Assembly: GCF_947499215.1 (NCBI RefSeq)
Contig: NZ_CANMNI010000001.1
Location: 682,001 to 746,000 of the forward strand
Length of the DNA stretch: 64,000 nt
Direction: 5' to 3'
Origin: an uncultured Pontibacter sp.
GTDB lineage: Bacteria > Bacteroidota > Bacteroidia > Cytophagales > Hymenobacteraceae
Within the stretch, counting starts at the first letter, position 1; each line of letters starts with the position of its first letter. Below the pieces are notes generated by a model. That model did no database searches. It worked only from the letters and a program-made list of their open reading frames with translations, and had not been told where the DNA came from. Shown here in pieces: positions 37,423 through 46,188 of this stretch. The position numbers and the translations under genes were made by a program.

Positions 37423-37542
37423 TAATTCGATATTACCGTCAACTCGTAGCTAAACGGGAGTAAATTCGGCTTATCTGCACAATGTGTGGAGGTTGTCTAT
37501 ACCTGACTCCCAGTCTTTATAACTCAATTTAACCAAATATCC

Positions 37543-38640
37543 TTAAGCCCCTATACCTCTCAACCACGTTTCTACTTCCAACACTGGCACGGCATAATTT
37601 TCCTGTTTATCACCTGTCGAACCGACCACAGCGCTATACCTGAAGCCAAGCGCTTTGCATAGCAAAAAGTAATGCGTTTTAATCAGATTGGCCGGATGAA
37701 ACTCAAGTACTTGACACTGCTCCGAGAAAAGCAGGTTGGTTAAGCCAGCGCCGTGTGGGGCCACAACGACTTCGGCCTCATAAAAGAGCTGCACCTGCTG
37801 TTGGTAAGTCAGCTCCTCAGCTCGCACGACTTCAAAACTGTGCCTCTCAAGCAATGGTAGAAGCTCCTGCTCATTCAGAACACGGCGGGTTTTAGCTTTA
37901 GCTCGGCTGATGTAAATGCGTCTTTTCGGCTTATTTGGTTGCACGCCATAGCCCTGCCATACCTTGTGTCGCAGCCAGTCAGCCACATTGCGAGGCAGAT
38001 AGCCGCTTTGCGTGTTGGCCAGAAAAGAAGGCAGTGCAAATTCCTCCACCTGCCATTTTTCATGCTTCCCGATGTAGACAATCTCTGCCTGCGGATACTC
38101 CTTGACCACAAAGGCCAGTGTTTCGAGTTGGTAAGGGGCCATGTCCAGGCGCATAATGATCTTGATCGGCTCTTGCATATGCTCAAGCACAAGGTATAGC
38201 CGCGGCAAACAATCGAAAAACCAGTGGTAATTGTTTTGATCTGCCCATGGCAGGTGCAGCACTGATGTATACAGCCCCCTTTTCTGCTTCGGCAGCAGCA
38301 GCGATACCTCCTTAAAAGCGTCGGACTTCGCCAGTCGACTCACCTCTCCCACCGATTCCACCACTACTTTCCCGTCCAGCACCACGGCACCGGAGTTACC
38401 AAGCACCTCCACCTCCTGCAGTTGTATCAAGTATTGCTCTTTCTGGCGGTAGCCCAAACTATAGTCGATCGCGTAGTTAAAGCTGCGTGCCGAATCCTCC
38501 AGAAAAGCCTTCTCCGTTTCATCAAATTGCACCACAAAGCCGGGGGATAGCAACTGCTTACTGGGATGGTGCAGCACCGAGGTATAGCGGGAGTAGTAAC
38601 CTAAGGCATGGAGTACGCCAAAAAAAGCCTTTTTTAACAT
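37543..38640 (-). CDS. GT61-family (DUF563) glycosyltransferase
   Basis: This 365-residue GT61/DUF563-type enzyme has NNYHWFFDCLPRLYLVLEH (~132-150) with the conserved His/Asp segment and APHGAGLTNLLFSE (~297-310) near the C-terminus. Bacterial relatives add sugars to capsular or LPS polysaccharide. It is divergent from pseB, which starts 224 bp away, and could act with the pseudaminic acid locus. Confidence 0.82.
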   Translation of the reverse strand: MLKKAFFGVLHALGYYSRYTSVLHHPSKQLLSPGFVVQFDETEKAFLEDSARSFNYAIDYSLGYRQKEQYLIQLQEVEVLGNSGAVVLDGKVVVESVGEVSRLAKSDAFKEVSLLLPKQKRGLYTSVLHLPWADQNNYHWFFDCLPRLYLVLEHMQEPIKIIMRLDMAPYQLETLAFVVKEYPQAEIVYIGKHEKWQVEEFALPSFLANTQSGYLPRNVADWLRHKVWQGYGVQPNKPKRRIYISRAKAKTRRVLNEQELLPLLERHSFEVVRAEELTYQQQVQLFYEAEVVVAPHGAGLTNLLFSEQCQVLEFHPANLIKTHYFLLCKALGFRYSAVVGSTGDKQENYAVPVLEVETWLRGIGA

Positions 38641-38864
38641 GTAGAAGTTTTGGAATTTGGATTTGGGAAACGAAGCATTTGCGCTAGACAGCCTACACCC
38701 TGCTCACCTTGTAGTCATGCAAATTAAGAACTTCATCTCAATATTAGCCATCAACAATTTAACCATTCAACAATTTATCAATTAACATTGAGCAATTAAA
38801 TATTTATCTTGCAGCTTGGCACGGGTTACAGATTCCGTGCCCCAGTTTAAAGCAAAAATTTAGC

Positions 38865-39884
38865 ATGGCATTAGACCTTAACAATAAGTCTATACTCGTA
38901 ACGGGCGGCACAGGCTCGTTCGGAAAAAAGTTCGTGGAGATGGTATACGCTCGCTTTCCGGACGTGAAGCGTGTGGTGATCTACTCCCGCGACGAACTCA
39001 AGCAGTTCGAAATGTCGCAGGTTTTTCCGCACAGCAAATACAACTCTGTTCGTTACTTTATAGGAGACGTGCGCGACGGTGACCGCTTTAAGCGCGCCTG
39101 CGAGGGCATCGACATCATTGTGCACGCCGCCGCCATGAAACAGGTGCCTGCCGCCGAGTATAACCCGATGGAGTGTATCAAGACCAACGTCTTAGGTGCT
39201 GAGAACATCATCAACGCGGCCCTTGACACAGGCGTGAAACACGTAGTAGCGCTCTCTACCGACAAAGCCGCTGCTCCGATCAACCTGTACGGCGCCACCA
39301 AACTGTGCTCCGACAAGTTATTTGTTGCCGCCAACAACATGAAAGGCAAGCGCGATATCAAGTTCTCGGTGGTGCGTTATGGTAATGTGATTGGCTCCCG
39401 TGGTTCTGTGGTGCCATTCTTTTTGAAGAAACGTAAAGAAGGCGTGTTGCCGATCACCCACCCGGAAATGACCCGTTTCAATATTTCGCTGGAAGAAGGT
39501 GTGGAACTGGTTTTCCATGCGCTGGAGCACCATTGGGGCGGCGAGATTTTCGTACCAAAGATTCCTTCTTACGTGATTACCGATCTGGCAGAGGCCATTG
39601 GTCCGAACTGCAAGCAGGAAGTGGTAGGTATACGTCCGGGCGAGAAACTGCACGAAGAAATGATCACCGAAACTGATTCCCTGAGCACCGTTGAGCTAGA
39701 CAAGTACTACGTCATTGTACCTTCTACCCCACTTTGGACAGTCGAGGATTTCATGAAAGCGCACAATGGCAAAATGGTAGAACTGGGCTTCAAATACAAC
39801 TCCGGCACCAACACCGAATGGCTCAGCGTAGAGCAGCTCCGCGCGCAAATCCGCCAGCACGTGGACCCAAATTTTAATGAATAA
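38865..39884 (+). CDS. pseB: UDP-GlcNAc 4,6-dehydratase (inverting)
   Basis: This is the first enzyme of CMP-pseudaminic acid synthesis: it dehydrates UDP-GlcNAc at C4/C6 and inverts C5. The 339-residue NAD(P)-binding SDR-extended protein has VTGGTGSFGKKF (14-25), YGATKLCSDKLF with catalytic Lys, FSVVRYGNVIGSRGSVVPFF, and GIRPGEKLHEEMI, the PseB signature. The inverted repeat around its stop codon (39882) separates it from pseC. Confidence 0.95.
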   Translation: MALDLNNKSILVTGGTGSFGKKFVEMVYARFPDVKRVVIYSRDELKQFEMSQVFPHSKYNSVRYFIGDVRDGDRFKRACEGIDIIVHAAAMKQVPAAEYNPMECIKTNVLGAENIINAALDTGVKHVVALSTDKAAAPINLYGATKLCSDKLFVAANNMKGKRDIKFSVVRYGNVIGSRGSVVPFFLKKRKEGVLPITHPEMTRFNISLEEGVELVFHALEHHWGGEIFVPKIPSYVITDLAEAIGPNCKQEVVGIRPGEKLHEEMITETDSLSTVELDKYYVIVPSTPLWTVEDFMKAHNGKMVELGFKYNSGTNTEWLSVEQLRAQIRQHVDPNFNE

Positions 39885-39961
39885 TGATGAATGACGAATG
39901 ATTAATTTTTAATCGTATTCATCTATTTAATTCATCATTATTCATTACTCATTCATCATTA
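39882..39961. repeat. ATGA-repeat inverted repeat between pseB and pseC
   Basis: Arms TAATGATGAATGA (39882-39894) and TCATTCATCATTA (39949-39961) are perfect 13-bp inverted repeats. The left arm includes the pseB stop codon. The interior is AT-rich and repetitive. Confidence 0.7.
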
Positions 39962-39971
39962 AAAACAACTC

Positions 39972-41171
39972 GTGACTCAGAACTCAAAACTCAGAACTCC
40001 CATCCCTTACGGTCGTCAGCACATCACGGAGGCCGACATACAGGCGGTGGTGGAGACGCTGCAATCGGACTTCCTGACGCAGGGGCCGAAGGTTGCCGAG
40101 TTTGAGCAGGCCTTCGCAGCATACGTGGGTGCCAAGTACGCCGTGGCTGTGAGCAACGGCACGGCCGCCCTGCACCTGAGCGCCATGGCGCTGGGCGTGA
40201 AAGAGGGCTCGCGCGTAATCACTACCCCCATCACATTCGTGGCCTCGGCCAACTGTGTGCGCTACTGCGGCGGCGAGGTGGCGTTCTGCGACATCGACCC
40301 TGAAACAGGCCTGATCGATATAAAGAAACTGCGCCAGATGGTGGAGACCCAGTGCAGGGGCCACTACGACGGCATCATCCCGGTTGACTTCGCCGGCAAC
40401 CCGGTGAACTTGGAGGAGCTGCGCGCACTGGCCGACGAGCATGGGCTGTGGATCATCGAGGACGCGGCCCACTCGCCCGGCGGCTTCTTCATTGACAGTA
40501 AAGGCGACAAACAGCACTGCGGCAACGGACGCTACGCCGAACTGGCCATCTTCTCCTTCCACCCCGTCAAGCACATCGCCACAAGCGAGGGCGGCATGGT
40601 GACCACCAACGACGAGGAACTCTACAAAATGCTCCTGCTCTACCGCACCCACGGCATCACCCGCGATCCGGACCTGCTGGAAGAGCACCACGGCGGCTGG
40701 TACATGGAGATGCAGGCGCTGGGCTACAACTACCGCATCCCCGACATGCTCTGCGCGCTGGGCATCAGCCAGCTGGCCAGAGCAGACGAGGGCATGGCGA
40801 GAAGAAAAGAGATCGCGCGGGTATACGACGAGGCGTTTGCAGGCACTGAGGGTATAGAGGTGCTGGGCACTAACTCTGCGGCTTTGACTGAATCAGGGGA
40901 GACGGGTCACGCCTACCATCTATACGTCATTCAAGTAGAGGACCGCAAGGGGCTTTATGACTTCCTTCGGGAGCACCAAATTTTTGCGCAGGTGCACTAC
41001 ATCCCGGCGCACACCATGCCCTACTACCGCGAACTGGGCTACAAGAAGGGCGACTTCCCGGAGGCCGAGGACTACTACGGGCGCTGCCTGAGCCTGCCTA
41101 TGTACCCGACCCTTTCGGAGGAGGAGCAGCGATTCGTGATTGAGAGGGTGAAGGAGTTCGTACAAAGGTGA
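39972..41171 (+). CDS. pseC: UDP-4-keto-6-deoxy-AltNAc aminotransferase
   Basis: This 399-residue PLP aminotransferase (DegT/DnrJ/EryC1 family) puts the 4-amino group on the PseB product using glutamate. The PLP lysine is in FSFHPVKHIATSEGGMV (Lys ~197). IPYGRQHITEADIQAVVETL is a typical PseC N-terminus. The GTG start gives that N-terminus after a few extra residues. The DNA is noticeably GC-rich and contains no AGGTATA motif. It overlaps the next gene by 4 bp. Confidence 0.93.
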   Translation: MTQNSKLRTPIPYGRQHITEADIQAVVETLQSDFLTQGPKVAEFEQAFAAYVGAKYAVAVSNGTAALHLSAMALGVKEGSRVITTPITFVASANCVRYCGGEVAFCDIDPETGLIDIKKLRQMVETQCRGHYDGIIPVDFAGNPVNLEELRALADEHGLWIIEDAAHSPGGFFIDSKGDKQHCGNGRYAELAIFSFHPVKHIATSEGGMVTTNDEELYKMLLLYRTHGITRDPDLLEEHHGGWYMEMQALGYNYRIPDMLCALGISQLARADEGMARRKEIARVYDEAFAGTEGIEVLGTNSAALTESGETGHAYHLYVIQVEDRKGLYDFLREHQIFAQVHYIPAHTMPYYRELGYKKGDFPEAEDYYGRCLSLPMYPTLSEEEQRFVIERVKEFVQR

Positions 41172-42055
41172 AGGCTGCCCCTTTCAAAAATACAGGCCGG
41201 CTCATACTCGGCACCGCCCAGTTCGGGCTCGACTACGGCATCAGTAACCAGCGCGGACAAGTTCCGCAGCAAGAGGTGGCAGCGATACTTTCAGAAGCGG
41301 CAACAGCAGGTATACTCACCTTGGATACGGCAGCGGCCTACGGCAGCAGCGAGCAGTGCTTGGGCGAAGTCCTGAGCACCCTGCCAGACCAGTACCGCAT
41401 TATTTCCAAGTATCCACCCAACCAACCGGATAAAAGCATCACGCAGGCGTTCCGGGAGTCACTGCAACGACTGCATGTGGACAAGCTCTACGGCTACCTA
41501 CTGCACAGTTATGCGACTTACGGTGGCAAACCTGCTGTGCTTGACGAGCTACGAGAGCTCAAATCCTCCGGCCAAGTGAAGAAGATCGGAATATCGCTCT
41601 ACCATCCGGCGGAGGCGGAGGAACTTTTGCGGCTAGAGGCACCGATCGATCTGGTGCAGTTCCCCTACAGTGTCTTCGACAGGCGCTTTGAGGAGCTGCT
41701 GCCTGAATTGAGAAGCCGGGGTATTGAGACACACATTCGCTCGGTATACCTGCAGGGGCTGTATTTTATGCAGTCAAGCAACCTGCCGCCACACCTGCAG
41801 GAGGCAGCACCCAAACTGGAGCGGTTGCAGCAACTGGCCAAAACTTACCAACTCCCGATAGGGGCGGTTTGTCTGGGTTTTGCGCTGTCAAATCCCTATA
41901 TTTCCCAAGTGGTAATCGGTGTGGAGAGCCTGCAAACCCTGCGGGAGAACATCAGCTTCAGCGACACAGTTTTGACTGAGGCCCTCTTTACCGAACTGTT
42001 AGAATTGAAAGAAGAAAACGAGCATATACTCTTACCCTACAAGTGGCCCGCATGA
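41168..42055 (+). CDS. Aldo/keto reductase in the pse locus
   Basis: This 295-residue AKR-fold protein has LDTAAAYGSSEQCLG with the catalytic Asp and Tyr, IISKYPP with the Lys, and YLLHSY with the His. It has no role in the canonical CMP-Pse pathway. Its place inside the operon (GTG start overlapping pseC, ATGA overlap with the next gene) suggests it makes a modified nonulosonic acid or supports precursor supply. It contains two motif copies. Confidence 0.8.
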   Translation: MKAAPFKNTGRLILGTAQFGLDYGISNQRGQVPQQEVAAILSEAATAGILTLDTAAAYGSSEQCLGEVLSTLPDQYRIISKYPPNQPDKSITQAFRESLQRLHVDKLYGYLLHSYATYGGKPAVLDELRELKSSGQVKKIGISLYHPAEAEELLRLEAPIDLVQFPYSVFDRRFEELLPELRSRGIETHIRSVYLQGLYFMQSSNLPPHLQEAAPKLERLQQLAKTYQLPIGAVCLGFALSNPYISQVVIGVESLQTLRENISFSDTVLTEALFTELLELKEENEHILLPYKWPA

Positions 42056-42840
42056 GCAGAAGTCTGACCGATCTATTTTCCCTCACCGGCAAGGTGGCCC
42101 TCGTCACAGGCGGCTACGGCCACTTGGGCACCGCCATCAGCTTGGGGTTGGCCGAAGCCGGTGCCACGGTCTATGTACTGGGGCGAAGCGAAGCCAAATT
42201 CAAGGAGGCCTTTAGCAAACATACCGATCTTGACCTCGCCTTTGTCTATTGCGACATCTCCGACACGAAGACCGTTGTGGCGGCCTTTGAGCAGGTGCAG
42301 CGCGAACAGGGTAGGCTCAACATATTGGTGAACAACGCTTTTTACTCAAAGGGCCAGCAGCCGGAGCTGCTCACGGACGAGGAATGGGCTTACGGCATCG
42401 ACGGCAACCTCAACAGCGTGTACCGCTGCATCCGGGAGGTGATTCCCTATCTGAAGCAGAACGGCGGACGCATCATCAACGTGTCGTCTATGTACGGCAT
42501 GGTCTCCCCCGATTTCAGCATCTACGACGAGAGCCCCGCCTTCCTGAATCCGCCGCACTACGGGGCCGCCAAGGCGGGTGTGCTGCAGCTGACGCGCTAC
42601 TTTGCTTGTTATCTGGGCAAGTATGGCATCACCGTCAACGCCGTCACCCCGGGTCCGTTCCCGAGCGAGCAGGTGCAACAAAACGAGGTGTTTGTCGAGC
42701 AGCTCAAAAAGAAGAACCCGCTGGGTCGCATCGGAAAACCGGAGGATTTGAAAGGAGCCTTCGTATACTTGGCTTCGGACGCCTCGGCCTTTATGACGGG
42801 CCAGAACATGGTACTGGACGGAGGCTGGACGGCATGGTGA
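42052..42840 (+). CDS. SDR-family oxidoreductase in the pse locus
   Basis: This is a 262-residue short-chain dehydrogenase. VTGGYGHLGTAIS is the NAD(P) loop, and NVSSMYGMV with YGAAKAG gives the Ser-Tyr-Lys active site. FMTGQNMVLDGGWTAW is the usual C-terminus. The start used is the ATG overlapping the previous stop (ATGA). Like the preceding AKR it is extra to the standard pathway. The gene is GC-rich. Confidence 0.85.
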   Translation: MSRSLTDLFSLTGKVALVTGGYGHLGTAISLGLAEAGATVYVLGRSEAKFKEAFSKHTDLDLAFVYCDISDTKTVVAAFEQVQREQGRLNILVNNAFYSKGQQPELLTDEEWAYGIDGNLNSVYRCIREVIPYLKQNGGRIINVSSMYGMVSPDFSIYDESPAFLNPPHYGAAKAGVLQLTRYFACYLGKYGITVNAVTPGPFPSEQVQQNEVFVEQLKKKNPLGRIGKPEDLKGAFVYLASDASAFMTGQNMVLDGGWTAW

Positions 42841-43643
42841 AGGTCGGCGCCATCATACAGGTGCGCCTCGGTTCGGAGCGACTGCCGGGCAAGGCCCTGC
42901 TGCCCCTGCCCTTCAGCGGCGGCCCCTCCCTGCTGGAGCATGTGGTGGCCAACGCATGTTCCGCCCAGTCATTGCACCAAACAATCATTGCCACCACGAC
43001 TCGCAGCGCCGATGATGCCATCAAGGCTTTCTGCAGCGAAATGGAAATTCCCTGTCTGCGCGGGTCGGCCGATGATGTGCTGGAGCGCTTCCGGCAGACG
43101 GCGCACAGCTATGAACTGGATGTGATCGTGCGGCTCACCGGCGACAACCCTTTCGTGATGCCGGAGACAATCGACCGGGCGGTGGAGCAGTTACAACAGA
43201 CTAACTCAGATTATATCATTACCACAGGCCTCCCCCTCGGCACCAACGTCGAGGTGTTCACGAGACAAGCCTTGGAAAAAGCCGCCATTCAGGCCACGGC
43301 AACCGCCGACCGGGAGCATGTGACGCCCTTCATCAGAAGAGAGGCCGGTTTCAATATCCGAACAATTCACTGCGACTCTGCCATCAGTCAGCTGCGCCTT
43401 ACCGTAGACTACCCTACCGACTACGCGCTGGCCGCTATGCTTTTTGAACGGCTCTGGAAACCGGGCCGGCCGGTCACGCACAATGCGATTAGCGAACTGC
43501 TGCAGGAGAATCCTTGGCTGCGGGAGATCAACGCCGCAAATTCGCAACGGCAGGTTTTTGTAACCGAAGAAGAGGAGATGACGGAGGCCAAGAAATTGCT
43601 GCAGGACGTAGGATTTACCAGAGCGCTTTTAAAACTGCAATAG
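42834..43643 (+). CDS. pseF: CMP-pseudaminic acid synthetase-like cytidylyltransferase
   Basis: This 269-residue CTP-dependent sugar activation enzyme would be the last step before transfer. IIQVRLGSERLPGKALL is the nucleotide-binding N-terminus of the CMP-nonulosonate/SpsF cytidylyltransferase family, and IVRLTGDNPFVMPETID is the second motif. The ATG overlaps the previous stop; the longer frame back to 42384 is in the wrong context. One base separates its stop from pseG. It is assigned pseF because of locus context and because no other cytidylyltransferase is present. Confidence 0.82.
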   Translation: MVKVGAIIQVRLGSERLPGKALLPLPFSGGPSLLEHVVANACSAQSLHQTIIATTTRSADDAIKAFCSEMEIPCLRGSADDVLERFRQTAHSYELDVIVRLTGDNPFVMPETIDRAVEQLQQTNSDYIITTGLPLGTNVEVFTRQALEKAAIQATATADREHVTPFIRREAGFNIRTIHCDSAISQLRLTVDYPTDYALAAMLFERLWKPGRPVTHNAISELLQENPWLREINAANSQRQVFVTEEEEMTEAKKLLQDVGFTRALLKLQ

Positions 43644-43644
43644 T

Positions 43645-45120
43645 ATGGAGAAGAAAACACGCATTATTTTCAGGGCAGACGGCAACAGCCGCATCGGGCT
43701 GGGGCACGTCACGCGCTCATTGGCACTGGTGCACATGCTGCGCAAGGAGTTTGAGTGCGTGTTCGCCATCCAGTCACCGGACCAAGCCCTGCAGGAGCGC
43801 ATCCGCGAAGTTTGCCATGGCATCATTCTGCTGCCCCCGGCAGATGCCTCTGAGGAGCGGTTCAAACACGAACTAGACGCCTATATTTCGGAAGAGGAGA
43901 TTGTGGTGCTGGACGGCTACAATTTCAGAACTGAGTACCAGCAGAACATCAAGTCACGCGGTGCCGCACTAATTTGCGTTGATGATATCCACGCCTACCC
44001 ATTTGTGGCCGACGCGGTGATTAACCAAGCAGGTGGCGTACTGCCAGAAGCGTACGAAACTGCTCCCTATACTCAGTTAGCCCTCGGCCCACACTATGCA
44101 ATGCTCCGTCCTGCCTTCCTGAAAGCCGCTAAGGCTTCCCGTACTATACCTGCGGATGAGTTACGTGTGCTGGTTTGTATGGGTGGTGCTGATCCAGATA
44201 ATCATACTTTGCAGGCAGTTAAATTGCTACAGGGTATACCTTCGGTGAAGCATTTGGAAGTAGTGGTGGGAAGCGCCTATACCTACTTGAATGAGCTCAA
44301 GCAATATGTAAAAGAGCATAAGGAAATTAAGCTCCACCGTGACCTGTCTGCAGAAAGCATGCGCCGGCTCATGGTTAAATGTCAGGCGGCCGTTACCTCT
44401 GCTAGCGGGATATCCTATGAATACGCCGCTGTGGGTGGTCTGCTTTTCGTAAAACAGACTGCTGACAACCAAGCGGGCATTCATAGTTTCCTTATCTCAC
44501 AAGGTATAGCTACGGATTATGCTGCGCTGCACAAGACACTTAAAGCAGACATAAGCGAAGAGATGTTTAACGAACAGGTAGCAGCGCAACGATTACACTT
44601 CGATGGTAAAAGCGACATAAGGCTTCTACAGCTATTTCAGAAACTTAGCTTGATGGCCGACATGAAGCTTCGGAAAGCCACCATAGCCGACCTCCAATTG
44701 CTGTTTGAATGGGCCAATGACCCAGAGGTGAGACAACATTCTTTTAACCCGAAACCCATTTCGCTTGAGGAGCACACCAAGTGGTTTCAGACCAAACTTG
44801 ACAACCCTGCTACTAGCATTTATATTGCTGAAATTGACAGTTTACCGGCCGCCCAAATTCGCTTCGACATAAGCGACAACAAGGCAACCATTAGCTATTT
44901 AATCGGCGCTGATTTCCGAGGAAAAGGACTAGGGCACACCGTACTGCAGAAGGGTGTTCAGAAATTATTACGGGAGCGCCCCGAAGTAACCAAGATCGAT
45001 GGTCTAGTACAGCAACAGCACAAGGCCTCAATCCGGTCTTTTGAAAAAGCAGGTTTCGCCAATGGCGAAGCCGATCAGCAGCACCCACAGGCAATGCGCT
45101 TTGTGTTGGAGCGGCAATAG
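43645..45120 (+). CDS. pseG: PseG hydrolase / PseH acetyltransferase fusion
   Basis: This 491-residue protein has two domains. Residues 1-~335 are PseG, the UDP-sugar hydrolase of the pathway: FRADGNSRIGLGHVTRSLAL, CMGGADPDNH and ASGISYEYAAVGG. Residues ~338-491 are a GNAT domain (MKLRKATIADLQLLFEWAND, DFRGKGLGHTVLQKG) that fits PseH, which acetylates the 4-amino group before hydrolysis. No separate pseH is in the locus, so the fusion supplies it. Some two-domain PseG-PseH proteins are known. The gene carries four motif copies, unlike pseC and pseI. Confidence 0.88.
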   Translation: MEKKTRIIFRADGNSRIGLGHVTRSLALVHMLRKEFECVFAIQSPDQALQERIREVCHGIILLPPADASEERFKHELDAYISEEEIVVLDGYNFRTEYQQNIKSRGAALICVDDIHAYPFVADAVINQAGGVLPEAYETAPYTQLALGPHYAMLRPAFLKAAKASRTIPADELRVLVCMGGADPDNHTLQAVKLLQGIPSVKHLEVVVGSAYTYLNELKQYVKEHKEIKLHRDLSAESMRRLMVKCQAAVTSASGISYEYAAVGGLLFVKQTADNQAGIHSFLISQGIATDYAALHKTLKADISEEMFNEQVAAQRLHFDGKSDIRLLQLFQKLSLMADMKLRKATIADLQLLFEWANDPEVRQHSFNPKPISLEEHTKWFQTKLDNPATSIYIAEIDSLPAAQIRFDISDNKATISYLIGADFRGKGLGHTVLQKGVQKLLRERPEVTKIDGLVQQQHKASIRSFEKAGFANGEADQQHPQAMRFVLERQ

Positions 45121-45141
45121 AAATTTAGCTTAGGATTAAAA

Positions 45142-46185
45142 ATGATTCACGACATAGAAATAGCCGGCCGTTTGGTAGGCTCATCGCACAAGCCCTTCAT
45201 CATTGCCGAGATGTCGGGCAACCACAACCAGTCGCTGGAGCGGGCGCTGCAGATCGTTGACGCGGCCGCCGACGCCGGGGCCGACGCCATCAAACTTCAG
45301 ACCTACACGGCCGACACCATGACGCTGCCCGGCGCCCTCACCATCGAAGACGAGGGTTCGCTGTGGAAGGGCCGCGAGCTCTACGACCTTTACAAGGAGG
45401 CCTATACACCTTGGGAGTGGCACCAACCCATTTTTGAGCGGGCCCGGGAGCGGGGTATCCTCGCCTTCTCCTCCCCCTTCGACGAAACGGCCGTAGACTT
45501 TCTAGAGAGCCTCGACGCCCCTGTCTACAAGATCGCCTCGTTTGAGAACACAGACCACCCGCTGCTGCGCAAAGTGGCGGCCACGGGCAAGCCTGTGATC
45601 ATGAGCACCGGCGCGGCCACCATACAGGAGGTGGCCGAAGCCGTGCAGGTGTTGCGTGAGGAGGGCTGTCTGGAACTGATCCTGCTCAAGTGCACCTCCA
45701 CCTACCCGGCCACGCCGGAGAACACGAACCTGCGCACTATCCCCCACATGCGTGAGCTCTACGGCGTGCAGGTCGGCCTCTCGGACCACACCATGGGTGT
45801 GGGCGCCTCGGTGGCCGCAGTGGCCTTGGGCGCAACCGTGATCGAGAAGCACTTCACCCTTCGCCGAGCAGATGGTGGCGTGGACTCGGCCTTTTCGCTG
45901 GAACCGGAGGAGCTGCGCTCGCTGGTGGTGGAGTCCGAGCGCGCGTGGCAGGCCTTGGGGCGAGTGCAGTACGGTGTGCAGCGGGCCGAGGAGAAGAGCC
46001 GCCTCTTCAAGCGCTCCGTCTATGCCGCCAAAGATATTGAAGTCGGTGAGGTGCTCACAAAAGAAAATATCCGGGTGATCAGGCCGGGTTTGGGCCTTGC
46101 CCCGAAGCACTACGAAGACCTGCTCGGCAAAACGGCTACACAAGCTATCAAAGCCGGCACTCCGTTTAGTTGGGACATGGTATAG
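45142..46185 (+). CDS. pseI: Pseudaminic acid synthase
   Basis: This 347-residue enzyme condenses 6-deoxy-AltdiNAc with phosphoenolpyruvate to give pseudaminic acid. The NeuB-type TIM barrel covers residues ~1-255 (AEMSGNHNQSLERALQIVD; KIASFENTDHPLLRKV; LSDHTMGVGASVAAVALGA). The SAF/antifreeze-like domain (~283-347) ends with the usual QAIKAGTPFSWDMV. The gene is GC-rich and free of the heptamer. Its start is 21 bp after the PseG-PseH gene and its end 3 bp before the next gene. Confidence 0.95.
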   Translation: MIHDIEIAGRLVGSSHKPFIIAEMSGNHNQSLERALQIVDAAADAGADAIKLQTYTADTMTLPGALTIEDEGSLWKGRELYDLYKEAYTPWEWHQPIFERARERGILAFSSPFDETAVDFLESLDAPVYKIASFENTDHPLLRKVAATGKPVIMSTGAATIQEVAEAVQVLREEGCLELILLKCTSTYPATPENTNLRTIPHMRELYGVQVGLSDHTMGVGASVAAVALGATVIEKHFTLRRADGGVDSAFSLEPEELRSLVVESERAWQALGRVQYGVQRAEEKSRLFKRSVYAAKDIEVGEVLTKENIRVIRPGLGLAPKHYEDLLGKTATQAIKAGTPFSWDMV

Positions 46186-46188
46186 CGC

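Noticed and set aside
39984..40691. Long minus-strand open frame (235 codons) opposite pseC
   Set aside because: It is caused by the high GC of pseC. The plus-strand aminotransferase has all its motifs.
45502..46143. Long minus-strand open frame (213 codons) opposite pseI
   Set aside because: Antisense shadow in GC-rich pseI; no recognisable domain.
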